DNA of 64,000 nt from Chondrinema litorale (GCF_026250525.1 NZ_CP111062.1:41717-105716); one strand, 5' to 3'; shown: positions 28,289 to 37,108, counted from the stretch's first letter. Notes: generated from the sequence alone by a model not told the origin. Numbers and translations: made by a program.

Positions 28289-29014
28289 TCATACTTTTTC
28301 ATGACTAAACAAAACTAGTTCTGTTTCTACGCGATTAGAATTAAAATCTATAATTCTATAGCCAAACATGTCTCCATTAAAGATGATTTCCCGATCGTTT
28401 TTGACTACTTGAACCGAACTAGCTGGCGTGATATATTGCTCAACATTATTTTGAATAGAATAGTCAGACATGTGATAATGTCCACAGAAAATCTTGATTT
28501 CTAGATTAGAATCAAGCAATAACTGTTTAAGTTCTTCTCTCCCTTTCAGCGCAAATTGCCTATCAGCTTCTGTATTGATAGAAAGTATAGGATGATGAAT
28601 AAATAGTAGGATTTTTTTAGATGCCAACAATTCTTTTTTTAACCAATCAAATTGCTGTTTACTGATGCTTCCAGTACTTGAATCCAAGAAAATATACTTA
28701 TACTGTTCTTCTTCTCTTGAATAATAAAGTTCTGGAACAGTAAGATTCATTGCACCTTTATAATGCTTTTTTACTTCTGAAAACTTATCATGATTGCCAA
28801 GTGTAACCTCTAAATCGTAATCTTTTAAAGTATTAAAAAACCATTGATTAGAACTCAATTCCCCAATATCTCCACCATATATGATTTTTGAAATATTTTT
28901 TTCAGACACATCTTTCAGAATTATTTGCCAGTTTAAATGAGCATCTACACTGTAATCTTTAGGAAATTGTTCATCTACATGTAGATCAGTGATATATGCA
29001 ATTTTTTGATTCAT
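28289..29014 (-). CDS. calcineurin-like metallophosphoesterase
   Basis: 241 residues. All five metallophosphoesterase blocks are present in order: ITDLHVDE (D-x-H), YGGDIGEL (GD), TLGNHDKF (GNHD), LFIHHPIL (H) and FCGHYHMS (GHxH). No signal peptide; resembles the CpdA/Icc-like cytosolic phosphodiesterases that hydrolyse cyclic nucleotides or phospholipid-type esters. Stop faces the preceding gene convergently, 26 bp apart. Confidence 0.9.
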   Translation of the reverse strand: MNQKIAYITDLHVDEQFPKDYSVDAHLNWQIILKDVSEKNISKIIYGGDIGELSSNQWFFNTLKDYDLEVTLGNHDKFSEVKKHYKGAMNLTVPELYYSREEEQYKYIFLDSSTGSISKQQFDWLKKELLASKKILLFIHHPILSINTEADRQFALKGREELKQLLLDSNLEIKIFCGHYHMSDYSIQNNVEQYITPASSVQVVKNDREIIFNGDMFGYRIIDFNSNRVETELVLFSHEKV

Positions 29015-29199
29015 AGTACTTGTACATTAGATGATTATTTGGATAGAATTATCGCTAAAAACAATATAGTGTTTTATATAATACTCGCCCAAAAATAAGT
29101 GGTGATTTTCACTTAATATAAAACTCTTTATCACTAGAATTAACTTCTTACACTCAGACATTCTTTATTGATTACTCTCCTATTTCACATAAATCCCAC

Positions 29200-29270
29200 T
29201 TGTATCCTACTACAATACCCTTACAGATTTCTACAATAGAACATATATATAATATCCCTTTATGTTAACA
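29200..29270 (+). repeat. dispersed intergenic repeat, copy 5 (long form)
   Basis: TTGTATCCTACTACAATACC followed by CTTACAGATTTCTACAATAG is nearly identical to 24921-24960, then AATATCCCTTTATGTTAACA. Otherwise the 29015-29603 gap has no recognisable gene. Confidence 0.5.
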
Positions 29271-29603
29271 ACCTCCTTCCATACAAGGAACATCTGTTTA
29301 AATAATTACGATTAATCACTTATATACCTAAAAACAACTATTTTTTTTACAAATAAGTTGTGGAAATACTTTTTGTAACCTAATATTGCGACACCCATCT
29401 CTGAATCATAAATCAAATACTTATTGTTAATAAGTAATACTACTACTACAAATCGTTTTGATGCATCAAGAAGATTTAATCTTACTTACATAGGATCACT
29501 TTTGTATTCTATATAAAATGTTTGTGCATTGTTTCTTTCTAGAGCTAATGTACTAGTACTATGTATGGTTTTTCGATTCTTATATTATTTAAATTACATT
29601 AAA

Positions 29604-31502
29604 ATGAATTTCACCTTTTACTTAGACAAGAATAAACTTGCATATATTCTACTTTACTTTATAATAACTTTATTATTTTCTTTTAATATTCATGCTCAAA
29701 ACAACATAGATGTATTAAAAAAAGCCTATAAAAGATTAGATAGTGTAGAAGTAAACTCCTTTCAATCTGAGCACTTTTTTAACAAAGGTTTTTTCTTCGG
29801 TCAAGGTTTGGATCCCTATATTAAATTCGCTGAAACTCCTACAAACAATAATTTTATTATTTCTACCCCATCTAAATGGAAGAAATACTACAAAGGAGTC
29901 TATAAAGCCGGAATTAAGGATAAAAAAGATCAAAATTTAAAAGATATTTCTTCCATTATAGACTCTTACCCAAATGATGGCAATGTAATACCTATTGCTA
30001 TTCTACAAGCTGAAGGTGAATGGTTGGAAGAATATGATATTGATGAAAATATAAAAGCTAAAAAGAAAGGATATCAGCTTTCTAAAGAATATAAAAAGTT
30101 CAATATTTTTAGCGCTAGTGTACTAAAGCAGAAGGTTTACGATGCTGATGTTTCTTTTGAAATTGTACCAGAACTATTTGAAATAAGAAAAAAGGCTAAT
30201 GTGAAAAATCTTAGTATTGACTTAGCAGATGGCCAAGGCTTTAGAGAAATAAATTCGGGTGATGTAATTAATACTTCTTATAATTCAATTGGAGAAAAAG
30301 CCATTGCTGTAAAATTTGAGTTATCTGATGATGAATTTATTAGCTATAGCATAATTGATGTAGTGACATTAGAAAAAGAATTACCCGATCTAACATTTGA
30401 TTTAACGACTAATTTTTCTAATAACAGAACAAACAGTTTAAGTGGAGGAACAGCTGAACTATTTAATGGATGTGATGACATTTTTGATAAACCTGTTATT
30501 ATAGTTGAGGGCTTTGACCCAAATAATGAAAGATCTATTTTAGATATTAATGATACTTACAGAGATGCACTAATTGAAGAATCTTTTAGAGCGAATGGAT
30601 ATGATGTTATTTATCTGGATTTTGATAATGGAGGTGCTGATATAAGAACAAATGGGCAAGTATTACAAGATTTAATAGTAGATGTAAATACTCAAAAGTC
30701 TGGCAATAGCTCTATAATAATAATAGGTGAAAGTATGGGAGGTTTAGTAACTCGTTGGGCACTTACAGATATGGAGCAAGATGGCATAATACATAATGTT
30801 AGTCATTTTATCAGTTTTGATTCACCTCATTTAGGAGCAAACATACCTGTAGGTTTTCAAGACTTAGTAGAAGACATGTCTGATGTTGATTTTTTTGAGC
30901 TGTTTAATGTGGAGGAGGAGGAGATAAATAAAGCATTAACAAGTTTAAATAGTACTGCAGCTAAACAAATGCTTTTACGATATAAAGGAACAAGTCCACA
31001 TTCTGAATTCACAAGTTTACAAAATGAGTTGGCCTCTCTAGGTTTTCCTCAACAAAATAACATAAGAAATATCAGTATCATTAATGCTTCTGGAACTGGC
31101 TCAAACCAAGAACCAGTTGATGATTTTAGTCCAAATGATCCTATCTATTCAGTTGATTTTATTTCTATTGCAAGTCTATTAATCGATGTTAGGACTAATC
31201 AGATAAATGGTAGTACTAAAACGTCTGCATTGTGGATTTTGACTGGTGATTTACCAACTACTATAAAAGAACATACATATAGCTTTGATTCATTCAATTA
31301 TGATATAGCTGCTGGTGGTTTTCAATCATCAAACAATTACGAAGTTGAACTAGGGAATTTTTTACAGGCAATAAATATAGCTGATTGGTTCGGAGATGAT
31401 TCCTATAATTATGGTCGAGGAAATTTTAGTTTTGTACCCCTGTTTAGTAGCGTTGCATCAACAGCTACATTAAATAGCCAAGCAGATTTAAATATTTCGT
31501 AA
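29604..31502 (+). CDS. lipase-like alpha/beta hydrolase, 5' part of a frameshifted T9SS cargo gene
   Basis: 632 residues from the ATG at 29604, which begins a signal peptide (ending SFNIHAQ). After an N-terminal region, residues 295-500 form an alpha/beta hydrolase: KPVIIVEGFDP, the nucleophile elbow IIIIGESMGGLVTRW with S377, and ISFDSPHLGANIP, as in PGAP1/lipase-like enzymes. The frame stops at TAA 31500-31502. The next frame continues without a gap of sense into TPFDAIYSDDEN, so one protein is interrupted. The 0-frame heptamer T-TTA-AAT at 31487-31493 is a possible -1 slip site. See the 3' part. Confidence 0.75.
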   Translation: MNFTFYLDKNKLAYILLYFIITLLFSFNIHAQNNIDVLKKAYKRLDSVEVNSFQSEHFFNKGFFFGQGLDPYIKFAETPTNNNFIISTPSKWKKYYKGVYKAGIKDKKDQNLKDISSIIDSYPNDGNVIPIAILQAEGEWLEEYDIDENIKAKKKGYQLSKEYKKFNIFSASVLKQKVYDADVSFEIVPELFEIRKKANVKNLSIDLADGQGFREINSGDVINTSYNSIGEKAIAVKFELSDDEFISYSIIDVVTLEKELPDLTFDLTTNFSNNRTNSLSGGTAELFNGCDDIFDKPVIIVEGFDPNNERSILDINDTYRDALIEESFRANGYDVIYLDFDNGGADIRTNGQVLQDLIVDVNTQKSGNSSIIIIGESMGGLVTRWALTDMEQDGIIHNVSHFISFDSPHLGANIPVGFQDLVEDMSDVDFFELFNVEEEEINKALTSLNSTAAKQMLLRYKGTSPHSEFTSLQNELASLGFPQQNNIRNISIINASGTGSNQEPVDDFSPNDPIYSVDFISIASLLIDVRTNQINGSTKTSALWILTGDLPTTIKEHTYSFDSFNYDIAAGGFQSSNNYEVELGNFLQAINIADWFGDDSYNYGRGNFSFVPLFSSVASTATLNSQADLNIS

Positions 31503-32311
31503 GTCAACTCATAAATAATAACTTGACCCCCTTTGATGCTATTTATTCTGATGATGAAAATTCTAAACATGTAATAGCTGAAGAAATTAGTGATGTTTGG
31601 GAGGAACTACTAGATACTGAATTTGGAATTCCATTAAATTGGGCATGCCAAGTAAGTAATGGAACTAATCCAGCTGCTCCGATCCCCTATTTTAATACTA
31701 GTAAATGGTATATGTGCGAATTGGAAACAAGAAACTTTTGGTTACAAAATCCTTCAGAAATCTCAAATTTATATATAAATACATGGACCTCAACTGGACC
31801 AAGAAATACATCTGGTACTGGCGAAACTTTTTATATTTATAGATTTACTCCTGTAGGTGTTTACACTATTAATGTAACTCGAAGTTTTAATCCAGATACT
31901 GATGAGGTTGTAGGTCCATCTAGTAGTTATAGCAGAGTATTTACTGTATATTCAGAAGATCATAGTACTTATGGTTGTAATGAAGGAGATGATGGAGGGG
32001 CTATTAGAAGGCTTTCAGCTGAAAATACTGCGGATTCAACTATTAATATAAATTCTATTAGCACTTGGCCTAACCCTGTAGTAAATCAACTTAATGTAAG
32101 CTTTCAAGTAAAAGAAGCTGGTAATTTATCTATTCAATTAATACCGATCATCAATGTAAATCATCCTAATATTACTATTACCAACAGTTATCGACCTATA
32201 GGAAATTATCAAGAAACATTTTATACTTCTGGCTTGCAGCCTGGCATGTATCTGTTGCAGATTACAGTAGCTGATCAAACATATCATCAGAAAATTTTTT
32301 TAAAAAACTAA
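31493..32311 (+). CDS. 3' part of the frameshifted lipase with T9SS sorting domain
   Basis: The -1 frame continues the same protein (VSQLINNNLTPFDAIY...). The end of the hydrolase domain is followed by a short Ig-like stretch and a C-terminal type A T9SS sorting domain (about the last 85 residues): ISTWPNPVVNQLNVSFQV, YTSGLQPGMYLLQIT and QKIFLKN. Without this part the enzyme would not be exported through T9SS, so either ribosomal frameshifting or a recent one-base deletion is implied. No ATG initiates this frame near its 5' end. Confidence 0.65.
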   Translation, partial: YFVSQLINNNLTPFDAIYSDDENSKHVIAEEISDVWEELLDTEFGIPLNWACQVSNGTNPAAPIPYFNTSKWYMCELETRNFWLQNPSEISNLYINTWTSTGPRNTSGTGETFYIYRFTPVGVYTINVTRSFNPDTDEVVGPSSSYSRVFTVYSEDHSTYGCNEGDDGGAIRRLSAENTADSTININSISTWPNPVVNQLNVSFQVKEAGNLSIQLIPIINVNHPNITITNSYRPIGNYQETFYTSGLQPGMYLLQITVADQTYHQKIFLKN

Positions 32312-32315
32312 AATT

Positions 32316-32729
32316 ATGAAAAGATATATCATATTTTGTTTCATTGTTTTACTATATAGTTGTGAAGATGAAGTAATAGGACCAACTTCATTTGAAGGTA
32401 AGGTGGTTTACGCAGATGATGAGACTCCTTTTAACACTGGTTATATTAATATTGGATCAAATCAATATAGAGTAGGTACTCCGGATCTTTTAGATTTTAA
32501 AAGAGTAATAATTTCAGATGATGGTTCTTTTAACGTTGAGTTTGAGCAAGATGAAAATATTGATTATTTCGATATAGAAATAGAAGTTATCACATATGTT
32601 GATTCTATAGGTTTTATTTACTCTGGGAATTATCTGCAAAGTTCAGGGTTAGATTGTACTCCTTATAACTGTGATGAAATTGAACCTGGTAAAGACTATA
32701 AAAACTTACTTATTAAAGTGCCTAGATGA
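32316..32729 (+). CDS. small lipoprotein, carboxypeptidase-regulatory-like fold
   Basis: 137 residues. MKRYIIFCFIVLLYSCEDE is a lipoprotein signal. The mature part starts TSFEGKVVYADDETPFNTGY, the pattern of CarboxypepD_reg/peptidase-associated beta-sandwich domains. Only 4 bp separate it from the lipase stop, so the two are cotranscribed, and a strong terminator follows at 32749. May anchor or partner the lipase at the surface (inference). Confidence 0.65.
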   Translation: MKRYIIFCFIVLLYSCEDEVIGPTSFEGKVVYADDETPFNTGYINIGSNQYRVGTPDLLDFKRVIISDDGSFNVEFEQDENIDYFDIEIEVITYVDSIGFIYSGNYLQSSGLDCTPYNCDEIEPGKDYKNLLIKVPR

Positions 32730-32740
32730 AAATTAGCTAA

Positions 32741-32835
32741 AATCCACCCCACCCTATTTATAAGAATTATAAATAGGGTGGATGTTTTATTTATGTTTCT
32801 TATAATGTTATATAATCCCTAGCTATGTTAAATCA
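32741..32835 (+). repeat. dispersed intergenic repeat, copy 6 (hairpin plus tail)
   Basis: ATCCACCCC ... AGGGTGGATGTTTTATTTAT parallels copy 1 at 518-615, and the tail ATAATCCCTAGCTATGTTAA parallels copy 3 at 12123. Includes the terminator of the lipase unit. Confidence 0.45.
32749..32790 (+). terminator. Rho-independent terminator
   Basis: Perfect 15-bp stem CCACCCTATTTATAA / TTATAAATAGGGTGG (32749-32763 with 32767-32781), 3-nt loop, then ATGTTTTATTT. Ends the lipase-lipoprotein transcript. Confidence 0.8.
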
Positions 32836-32994
32836 CAACTTTCTCTATCCCCTTCCCTACTTTTCTAAAATACTATTCTCCTCTAACCATCCTTTTAAAA
32901 AAAATTTAGCCTCCTCTACAGCCTATTTTCTATGGTCATTTTCACCGATTCCTGTAACTTTCAATCCATCCAAATTTTATTCTGAACCTATCAT
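32833..32994 (-). pseudogene. decayed small gene, unidentified
   Basis: From an ATG at 32994 one minus-strand frame reads LDGLKVTGIGENDHRK, then AVEEAKFFLKGWLEENSILE, a protein-like text broken by in-frame TAA, TAG and TAG stops. Family unknown. Marks the edge of the plasmid backbone. Low certainty. Confidence 0.25.
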
Positions 32995-33039
32995 TTATTT
33001 TATTTGACAATTATTTACCTTTTCAACTATCTTTAGTTT

Positions 33040-33270
33040 ATGGACAACTTTGATGATCTACCTTATGAAGAAAAAGTTTTTACCCTAGTGAAAAATGGGG
33101 CTTTTATTAATTCTATCAATTATTACAATCAAAAAGTAGATCTTTACCATATGAATGGAATTTTTGTTGAGGTTTTCTATCATCCTGTCTCTTCTACAAT
33201 TCATGAAATTGCCACTGCTGAACCTAAAAGGTTACATCTTTATTCACCTGTCGATCTAAACCAAAGTTAG
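33040..33270 (+). CDS. small conserved-looking hypothetical protein
   Basis: 76 residues: FDDLPYEEKVFTLVKNGAFI, then YYNQKVDLYHMNGIFVEVFY and a Pro/His tail. Balanced, protein-like composition with a helix and a beta-hairpin pattern. No signal or membrane segment. Small proteins of this kind are common next to plasmid replication regions in Bacteroidetes; function unknown. Confidence 0.55.
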   Translation: MDNFDDLPYEEKVFTLVKNGAFINSINYYNQKVDLYHMNGIFVEVFYHPVSSTIHEIATAEPKRLHLYSPVDLNQS

Positions 33271-33288
33271 AGCCTATAATAACAACAT

Positions 33289-33447
33289 TTACTTCCCTAG
33301 TTTTTTTCTTACTTTTTCCAGCTCTTTGCCAATTGATATCACTTCCTCTTGCTGCGACTTTGTTGCTTTTAATCTATACTTTTTGGTTAATGCTGTTAAT
33401 ATTTCTAGTAATTCTTTTTCTCGGCTTTCTAATGACAAATTTCCCAT
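33289..33447 (-). CDS. very small helical protein
   Basis: 52 residues, strongly helical and charged: MGNLSLESREKELLEILTAL, then KYRLKATKSQQEEVISIGKE and LEKVRKKLGK. Heptad-like Leu/Ile spacing suggests a short coiled coil. Lies downstream of the 94-residue gene on the same strand, with a terminator hairpin between them, so it would need its own promoter. Possibly a small plasmid regulator (inference). Confidence 0.45.
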   Translation of the reverse strand: MGNLSLESREKELLEILTALTKKYRLKATKSQQEEVISIGKELEKVRKKLGK

Positions 33448-33460
33448 AGCTATCTTTTTT

Positions 33461-33488
33461 AAAAAAACGAGAGTTAAAACTCTCGTTT
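33461..33488 (-). terminator. Rho-independent terminator (minus strand)
   Basis: Perfect 11-bp arms AAACGAGAGTT / AACTCTCGTTT with a 2-nt centre, followed on the minus strand by a T-run. Lies 5 bp after the stop of the 33493-33777 gene. Confidence 0.75.
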
Positions 33489-33492
33489 AAAA

Positions 33493-33777
33493 TTAGGTAC
33501 TTCTGCTAAAATAATCATTTAGAGCGTGGCTAAAATCTTCTATGGTAAGAAATTCTATTACACTACCTTTTAGATACTTTTTGAAAATGCCAGCACTATA
33601 AACTGCTTCCACCAAATAATAGAAATATGTTGGTAATAAGACTGATTGATCTACGAGTACACCAAAACAATTTGCAGATGGGGTTTTCATAGGCTTGCCT
33701 GCATTGGAGCCTTTTGACTGGATGTAAAAATCGGCTTCAAGAGTAGAATCTGGGTGATAAGTGTGTAAAACAAACAT
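33493..33777 (-). CDS. DUF6943-like hypothetical protein
   Basis: 94 residues from the ATG at 33775-33777; the TTG at 33801 is less likely. The block FYIQSKGSNAGKPMKTPSAN with a following NCFGV resembles the DUF6943 family of Bacteroidota mobile elements (pattern SKG.NAGKP...P..N.F). The rest is alpha/beta with an aromatic centre. No membrane segment. Function unknown; linked to plasmids and conjugative elements. Confidence 0.5.
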   Translation of the reverse strand: MFVLHTYHPDSTLEADFYIQSKGSNAGKPMKTPSANCFGVLVDQSVLLPTYFYYLVEAVYSAGIFKKYLKGSVIEFLTIEDFSHALNDYFSRST

Positions 33778-34056
33778 AACAATGGGGGTTAGTGTGAACA
33801 AAAAATTTGCTCACTTCCCCGACTAATAGCTGGACTTCATGCAAAAGGAAACTAATTAAATCTTTATGGGGTAGTCTTTTGCTAATTGTCCTGCTATTGG
33901 TCAAACTTTGTTACATTTTTTCGAATAATCTGTGCGCTCGATTGTTACTTTATTATTTTTTTAATTCATACATATACACTTGTACAAATTGGGATAATGA
34001 TATTTTGCTAGTAGTTTGAACTTTATCAGAAAATATTGATTAATTTAATGTGTAGT

Positions 34057-34071
34057 CCCCAGTTTGTAGCT
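34057..34071 (-). repeat. inverted iteron copy
   Basis: The minus strand reads AGCTACAAACTGGGG, matching the iteron consensus, about 340 bp upstream of the main array and in reverse orientation. Otherwise 33778-34410 shows no gene; a 70-codon hydrophobic frame at 33807 is not credited. Confidence 0.5.
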
Positions 34072-34410
34072 TTAAAGTAAAAGTTTAAGAATTTAGATAA
34101 ATGAGTCAAGTAACTTCCTGCAAAATTTTCCTATCTGTGTACAAATAAAGCACTAAAGCACTTCTATTTAGTATTTTTATGCTTTTTAAGCATCTATTTA
34201 TGAGAAATCGAGTAGTTCAGTGACTGTTGAAGAGTAACGCCTAAAATTAGCTTAAATATAGCCACTTGTTTTTTCTAGAAATATTTAAAACAAAATTATA
34301 AAATAAAAAACGACCACTATTTACGTTTTTTCTTATTTTCTCTTTTTATATGTTTTAACGTTTTAATGGCTCATAAAATATTGATATACAGTGTGTTATA
34401 TGTATTGAAA

Positions 34411-34786
34411 GATACACATTGGGTACTTAAAGCTACAGATAGGGTCTTTAAAGCTACATTTGGGGTTATTATCACTACAGATAGGGTACTTAAAACTACT
34501 AATAGGGTCCTAAGACTACAAAATGGGTTATATAGCTACAAATTGGGTCCATTTATTAAATAAAGCGGTTTATGAAGCTATAGGAAGCCTACAAAATGAT
34601 AATATTCGATTTATAAACTACACATTGGGTACTTAAAGCTACACATTGGGTCCATTCATTTGATTAATCTTTTACATATAAAGTTATACTTTATATAACA
34701 ATCGTTAAAAATTTGATTATTAATACTTTAATTGCATTTTTTAGCACAAAAGCTACGGATAGGGTACTTAAAGCTACAGATTGGGG
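34411..34786 (+). repeat. iteron array: replication origin (ori)
   Basis: Eleven direct copies of consensus GCTACANATNGGGT start at 34411, 34431, 34452, 34473, 34494, 34514, 34534, 34616, 34637, 34751 and 34772, in groups of 7, 2 and 2 with 20-21 bp pitch, i.e. about two helical turns, so bound protein would lie on one face. The downstream extension ACTTAAAG links neighbours. An A+T-rich stretch with a perfect ATATAAAGT / ACTTTATAT inverted repeat (34676-34696) lies between groups and could be the melting site. The Rep_3 initiator starts 88 bp downstream. This is the standard layout of an iteron-controlled plasmid origin. Confidence 0.85.
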
Positions 34787-34846
34787 AATTAATTTAACTT
34801 ATAGCTATAGAATTAATATAAAATCAATAGATACATTAAAATTTTG

Positions 34847-34860
34847 TTGTAGCTTTAAGC
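34847..34860 (-). promoter_or_regulatory. inverted half-iteron before rep (putative autorepressor site)
   Basis: TTGTAGCTTTAAGC is the reverse complement of GCTTAAAGCTACAA, the left half of the iteron with its linker. It lies 14 bp before the rep ATG. In Rep_3-type plasmids an inverted iteron-like operator lets dimeric Rep repress its own gene. Confidence 0.5.
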
Positions 34861-34873
34861 ATATTTTTTAACT

Positions 34874-36256
34874 ATGAATCAGCAAAATAAAAATACTTCT
34901 TCCAAGCAAAAAACAGTTTCCAGATCGCTGGTTGTTAAAAGTAATGATCTCATTAATGCGAGGTTTAATCTTTCTGTAGCTGAAACTAGAATTATTCTCC
35001 TAATGGTTGCTCAAATCAATATGGATGATGAAGACTTTAAGACTTACAAAGTTCGAATAAAGGATTTTATGGAAAGTGCTGGAATTAGTTCAAATACTAA
35101 GAATGTATATAGTCGGGCTAGGGAGTACACAAAGAAGCTTATGAAGCGAGTCTTGGAGATTCCTAAAGAAGATGGAACTTGGTTACAAGTAAGTTTTATA
35201 AGTAGTGCGGAATATCCAGCTGGTCGTGGTTATGTTGAGTTGCAGTTTGACCCTAAGCTGAAACCATATTTGATAAAGTTGAAACAGCGCTTTACTACTT
35301 ATGAAGCGCAAAATGTTTTATCGTTAGGTAGTTTTTATTCTATAAGATTATATGAACTTTTAAAGCAATATGAAAAAATAGGAAAAAGAACGATTGGTGT
35401 TGATGAGTTGAAAGATTTATTGGGTATACTGGATAGCTATAAAAGTTATTATCTTTTTAAACAAAGAGTAATTGAACAAGCTAAAAAAGAACTTGATGAA
35501 AACTGCGATATTACTTTTTCTTATAAAGAAATAAGAATGGGTAGAAAGGTTGTAGAAATTGAGTTCAATATTATAAGACAGCCAGATGTATTTGATACGA
35601 GGAATGATTCTAGTGAAATTATTACCTCTCCCCTACTCGATGATAAAAATACAATTTTGACAGAGTTACAAGAAATAGGTTTTACTAAATCTCAAGTTGA
35701 AAAATCTATAGAGAAATACAAAGATCAATTAGACGAATTAGGAAGTTTAATCCAAAGTTGTAAGGCTAAACATAAATCCGGTAAAATAGAAAATTTGGCT
35801 GCATACATTTGGGATGTGGTTAAGGTGGGTGGTAAAGTTAAACCTTCAGAAAAAACTAAGACTAAATCTGCTGAGAAGAAAAAGAAACTCACAGGTGATG
35901 AACAATCATCAGATGAAAAGAAAATAATTGCAGAGTGGGAGAAAGAATACGAAAGTGCAATAGCGGAAAATAATGAAAAATATGCAGATGAAAGTAGCGA
36001 ATATCTTCTCAAGTTTGAGGAGTATGTTAGAAAGAATATGGGGTTAAGAATTATGCTTATTAAGGAAGGTAAGCTTAATAAAAAACATTCCATGTTTAGA
36101 TATATGCTAGGTAGCTTTATCGCTGAATCTTTGGAAAAAAATTTACCTGAGTTTCCTAAATGGGTACAGCAAGTAAAGGGATATCATATAATAGAAGATA
36201 AAGGGGCTCCCGGCTCATATAGAATTAATGCAAAGCAAGCTTCATTATTTAAATAA
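34874..36256 (+). CDS. Rep_3-family replication initiation protein
   Basis: 460 residues. The N-terminal ~235 residues match the Rep_3/RepB initiator with tandem winged helices: LVVKSNDLINARFNLSVAET (start of WH1), RIKDFMESAG, the connecting LKQRFTTYEAQNVLSLGSFY, SIRLYELLKQYEKIGKR (WH2) and KVVEIEFNI. The C-terminal ~200 residues are a charged helical extension unusual for the family, with a Lys/Glu-rich stretch (TKTKSAEKKKKLTGDE) and a final domain. It binds the iterons just upstream and opens the origin. Confidence 0.92.
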   Translation: MNQQNKNTSSKQKTVSRSLVVKSNDLINARFNLSVAETRIILLMVAQINMDDEDFKTYKVRIKDFMESAGISSNTKNVYSRAREYTKKLMKRVLEIPKEDGTWLQVSFISSAEYPAGRGYVELQFDPKLKPYLIKLKQRFTTYEAQNVLSLGSFYSIRLYELLKQYEKIGKRTIGVDELKDLLGILDSYKSYYLFKQRVIEQAKKELDENCDITFSYKEIRMGRKVVEIEFNIIRQPDVFDTRNDSSEIITSPLLDDKNTILTELQEIGFTKSQVEKSIEKYKDQLDELGSLIQSCKAKHKSGKIENLAAYIWDVVKVGGKVKPSEKTKTKSAEKKKKLTGDEQSSDEKKIIAEWEKEYESAIAENNEKYADESSEYLLKFEEYVRKNMGLRIMLIKEGKLNKKHSMFRYMLGSFIAESLEKNLPEFPKWVQQVKGYHIIEDKGAPGSYRINAKQASLFK

Positions 36257-36282
36257 TTATGGAAGATAAATTCTAAAATATC

Positions 36283-36312
36283 TTCTTGAAAAATGAATAA
36301 TATGTACTTTTA
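36283..36312 (+). promoter_or_regulatory. possible Bacteroidetes-type promoter for parA
   Basis: TTG at 36286-36288 and TACTTTTA at 36305-36312 resemble the -33 (TTG) and -7 (TAnnTTTG) elements, 25 bp before the parA ATG. Spacing of 16 bp is on the short side. Confidence 0.3.
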
Positions 36313-36336
36313 CAACTGGTAATTAATTAAAAACTT

Positions 36337-37101
36337 ATGGCAACTCAGATCATAGCGGTAGCAAATAATAAAGGTGGAACAGGTAAGACTGCAACTACAA
36401 TAAATTTAGGCAAAGGTCTTGCGATAAAAGGGAAGAAAGTATTGTTAATTGATAATGATCCACAAGCTAACCTAAGCAGTAGATTAGGTATTAGAATAAA
36501 AGCAGATACATCAACAATTTATGATGTATACAAAGAAAATGCATCATTACCTATTGTAAAGGTAGAGGAGTCTCTACATGTAACTCCATCATCAAGAAAG
36601 CTTGAAACCATACCTGGAATTTTAGCTGAAGTATCAAGAAATAATTATCGTTTAGCTGATGCTCTAGAATTAGTAAGTCAAGCTTATGATTATATTTTAA
36701 TTGATTGCCCTCCTGCTACTGGTTTGCTAACTGCAAACGCCCTTTCGGTAGCAAATTTAATTATTGTTCCAGTTACTGCAGGAGATAGAGATGCAATAAA
36801 AGGTATGGTTAATATTAGTGGCTTAATAAAAAAATTCTTAGAAGAAGGAGTTAATCCTGATTTGCAAGATTTAAGAATTTTAGTAAACTCATACAAGAAA
36901 AACCACTCAGTAGACCAAGCTACAGAAATGACATTACAAAGTCATTATCAAGACAACTTACTTCGGTCTGTCATTAGAGAGAACACTCAAATTAAACAAA
37001 GTGAATGGCGAAACACTACTGTGTTTGAGCATAGTCCAAAATCTTCGGCAGTTAAAGATTACACAAAACTTACAGAAGAAGTACTTTCTTTAGTATCTTG
37101 A
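36337..37101 (+). CDS. parA: ParA-family partition ATPase
   Basis: 254 residues. Deviant Walker A NKGGTGKTATT (11-21) with both lysines, Walker A' LLIDNDPQANLSSRLG, and Walker B DYILIDCPPATG. No N-terminal helix-turn-helix, so it is of the short (type Ib-like) or Soj-like size. It uses ATP-dependent DNA binding to move plasmid copies apart. The ParB-like gene follows after 7 bp; together they stabilise the replicon. Confidence 0.92.
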   Translation: MATQIIAVANNKGGTGKTATTINLGKGLAIKGKKVLLIDNDPQANLSSRLGIRIKADTSTIYDVYKENASLPIVKVEESLHVTPSSRKLETIPGILAEVSRNNYRLADALELVSQAYDYILIDCPPATGLLTANALSVANLIIVPVTAGDRDAIKGMVNISGLIKKFLEEGVNPDLQDLRILVNSYKKNHSVDQATEMTLQSHYQDNLLRSVIRENTQIKQSEWRNTTVFEHSPKSSAVKDYTKLTEEVLSLVS

Positions 37102-37108
37102 TTTATTT

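Noticed and set aside
32825..33007. 60-codon plus-strand frame
   Set aside because: Antisense to a more protein-like relic; Pro/Phe/Ser-rich noise.
33807..34019. 70-codon hydrophobic frame next to the origin
   Set aside because: Leu/Ile/Tyr bias from A+T-rich DNA; overlaps no conserved motif and starts beside the minus-strand gene.
34366..34563. 65-codon open frame on the plus strand
   Set aside because: It consists of translated iterons; the frame is a by-product of the repeat.
34411..34786. Regularly spaced short repeats that might be a CRISPR array
   Set aside because: The unit is about 14 bp with 6-7 bp gaps, not 25-40 bp with similar-length unique spacers; no cas genes; it precedes a Rep_3 initiator, so iterons explain it.
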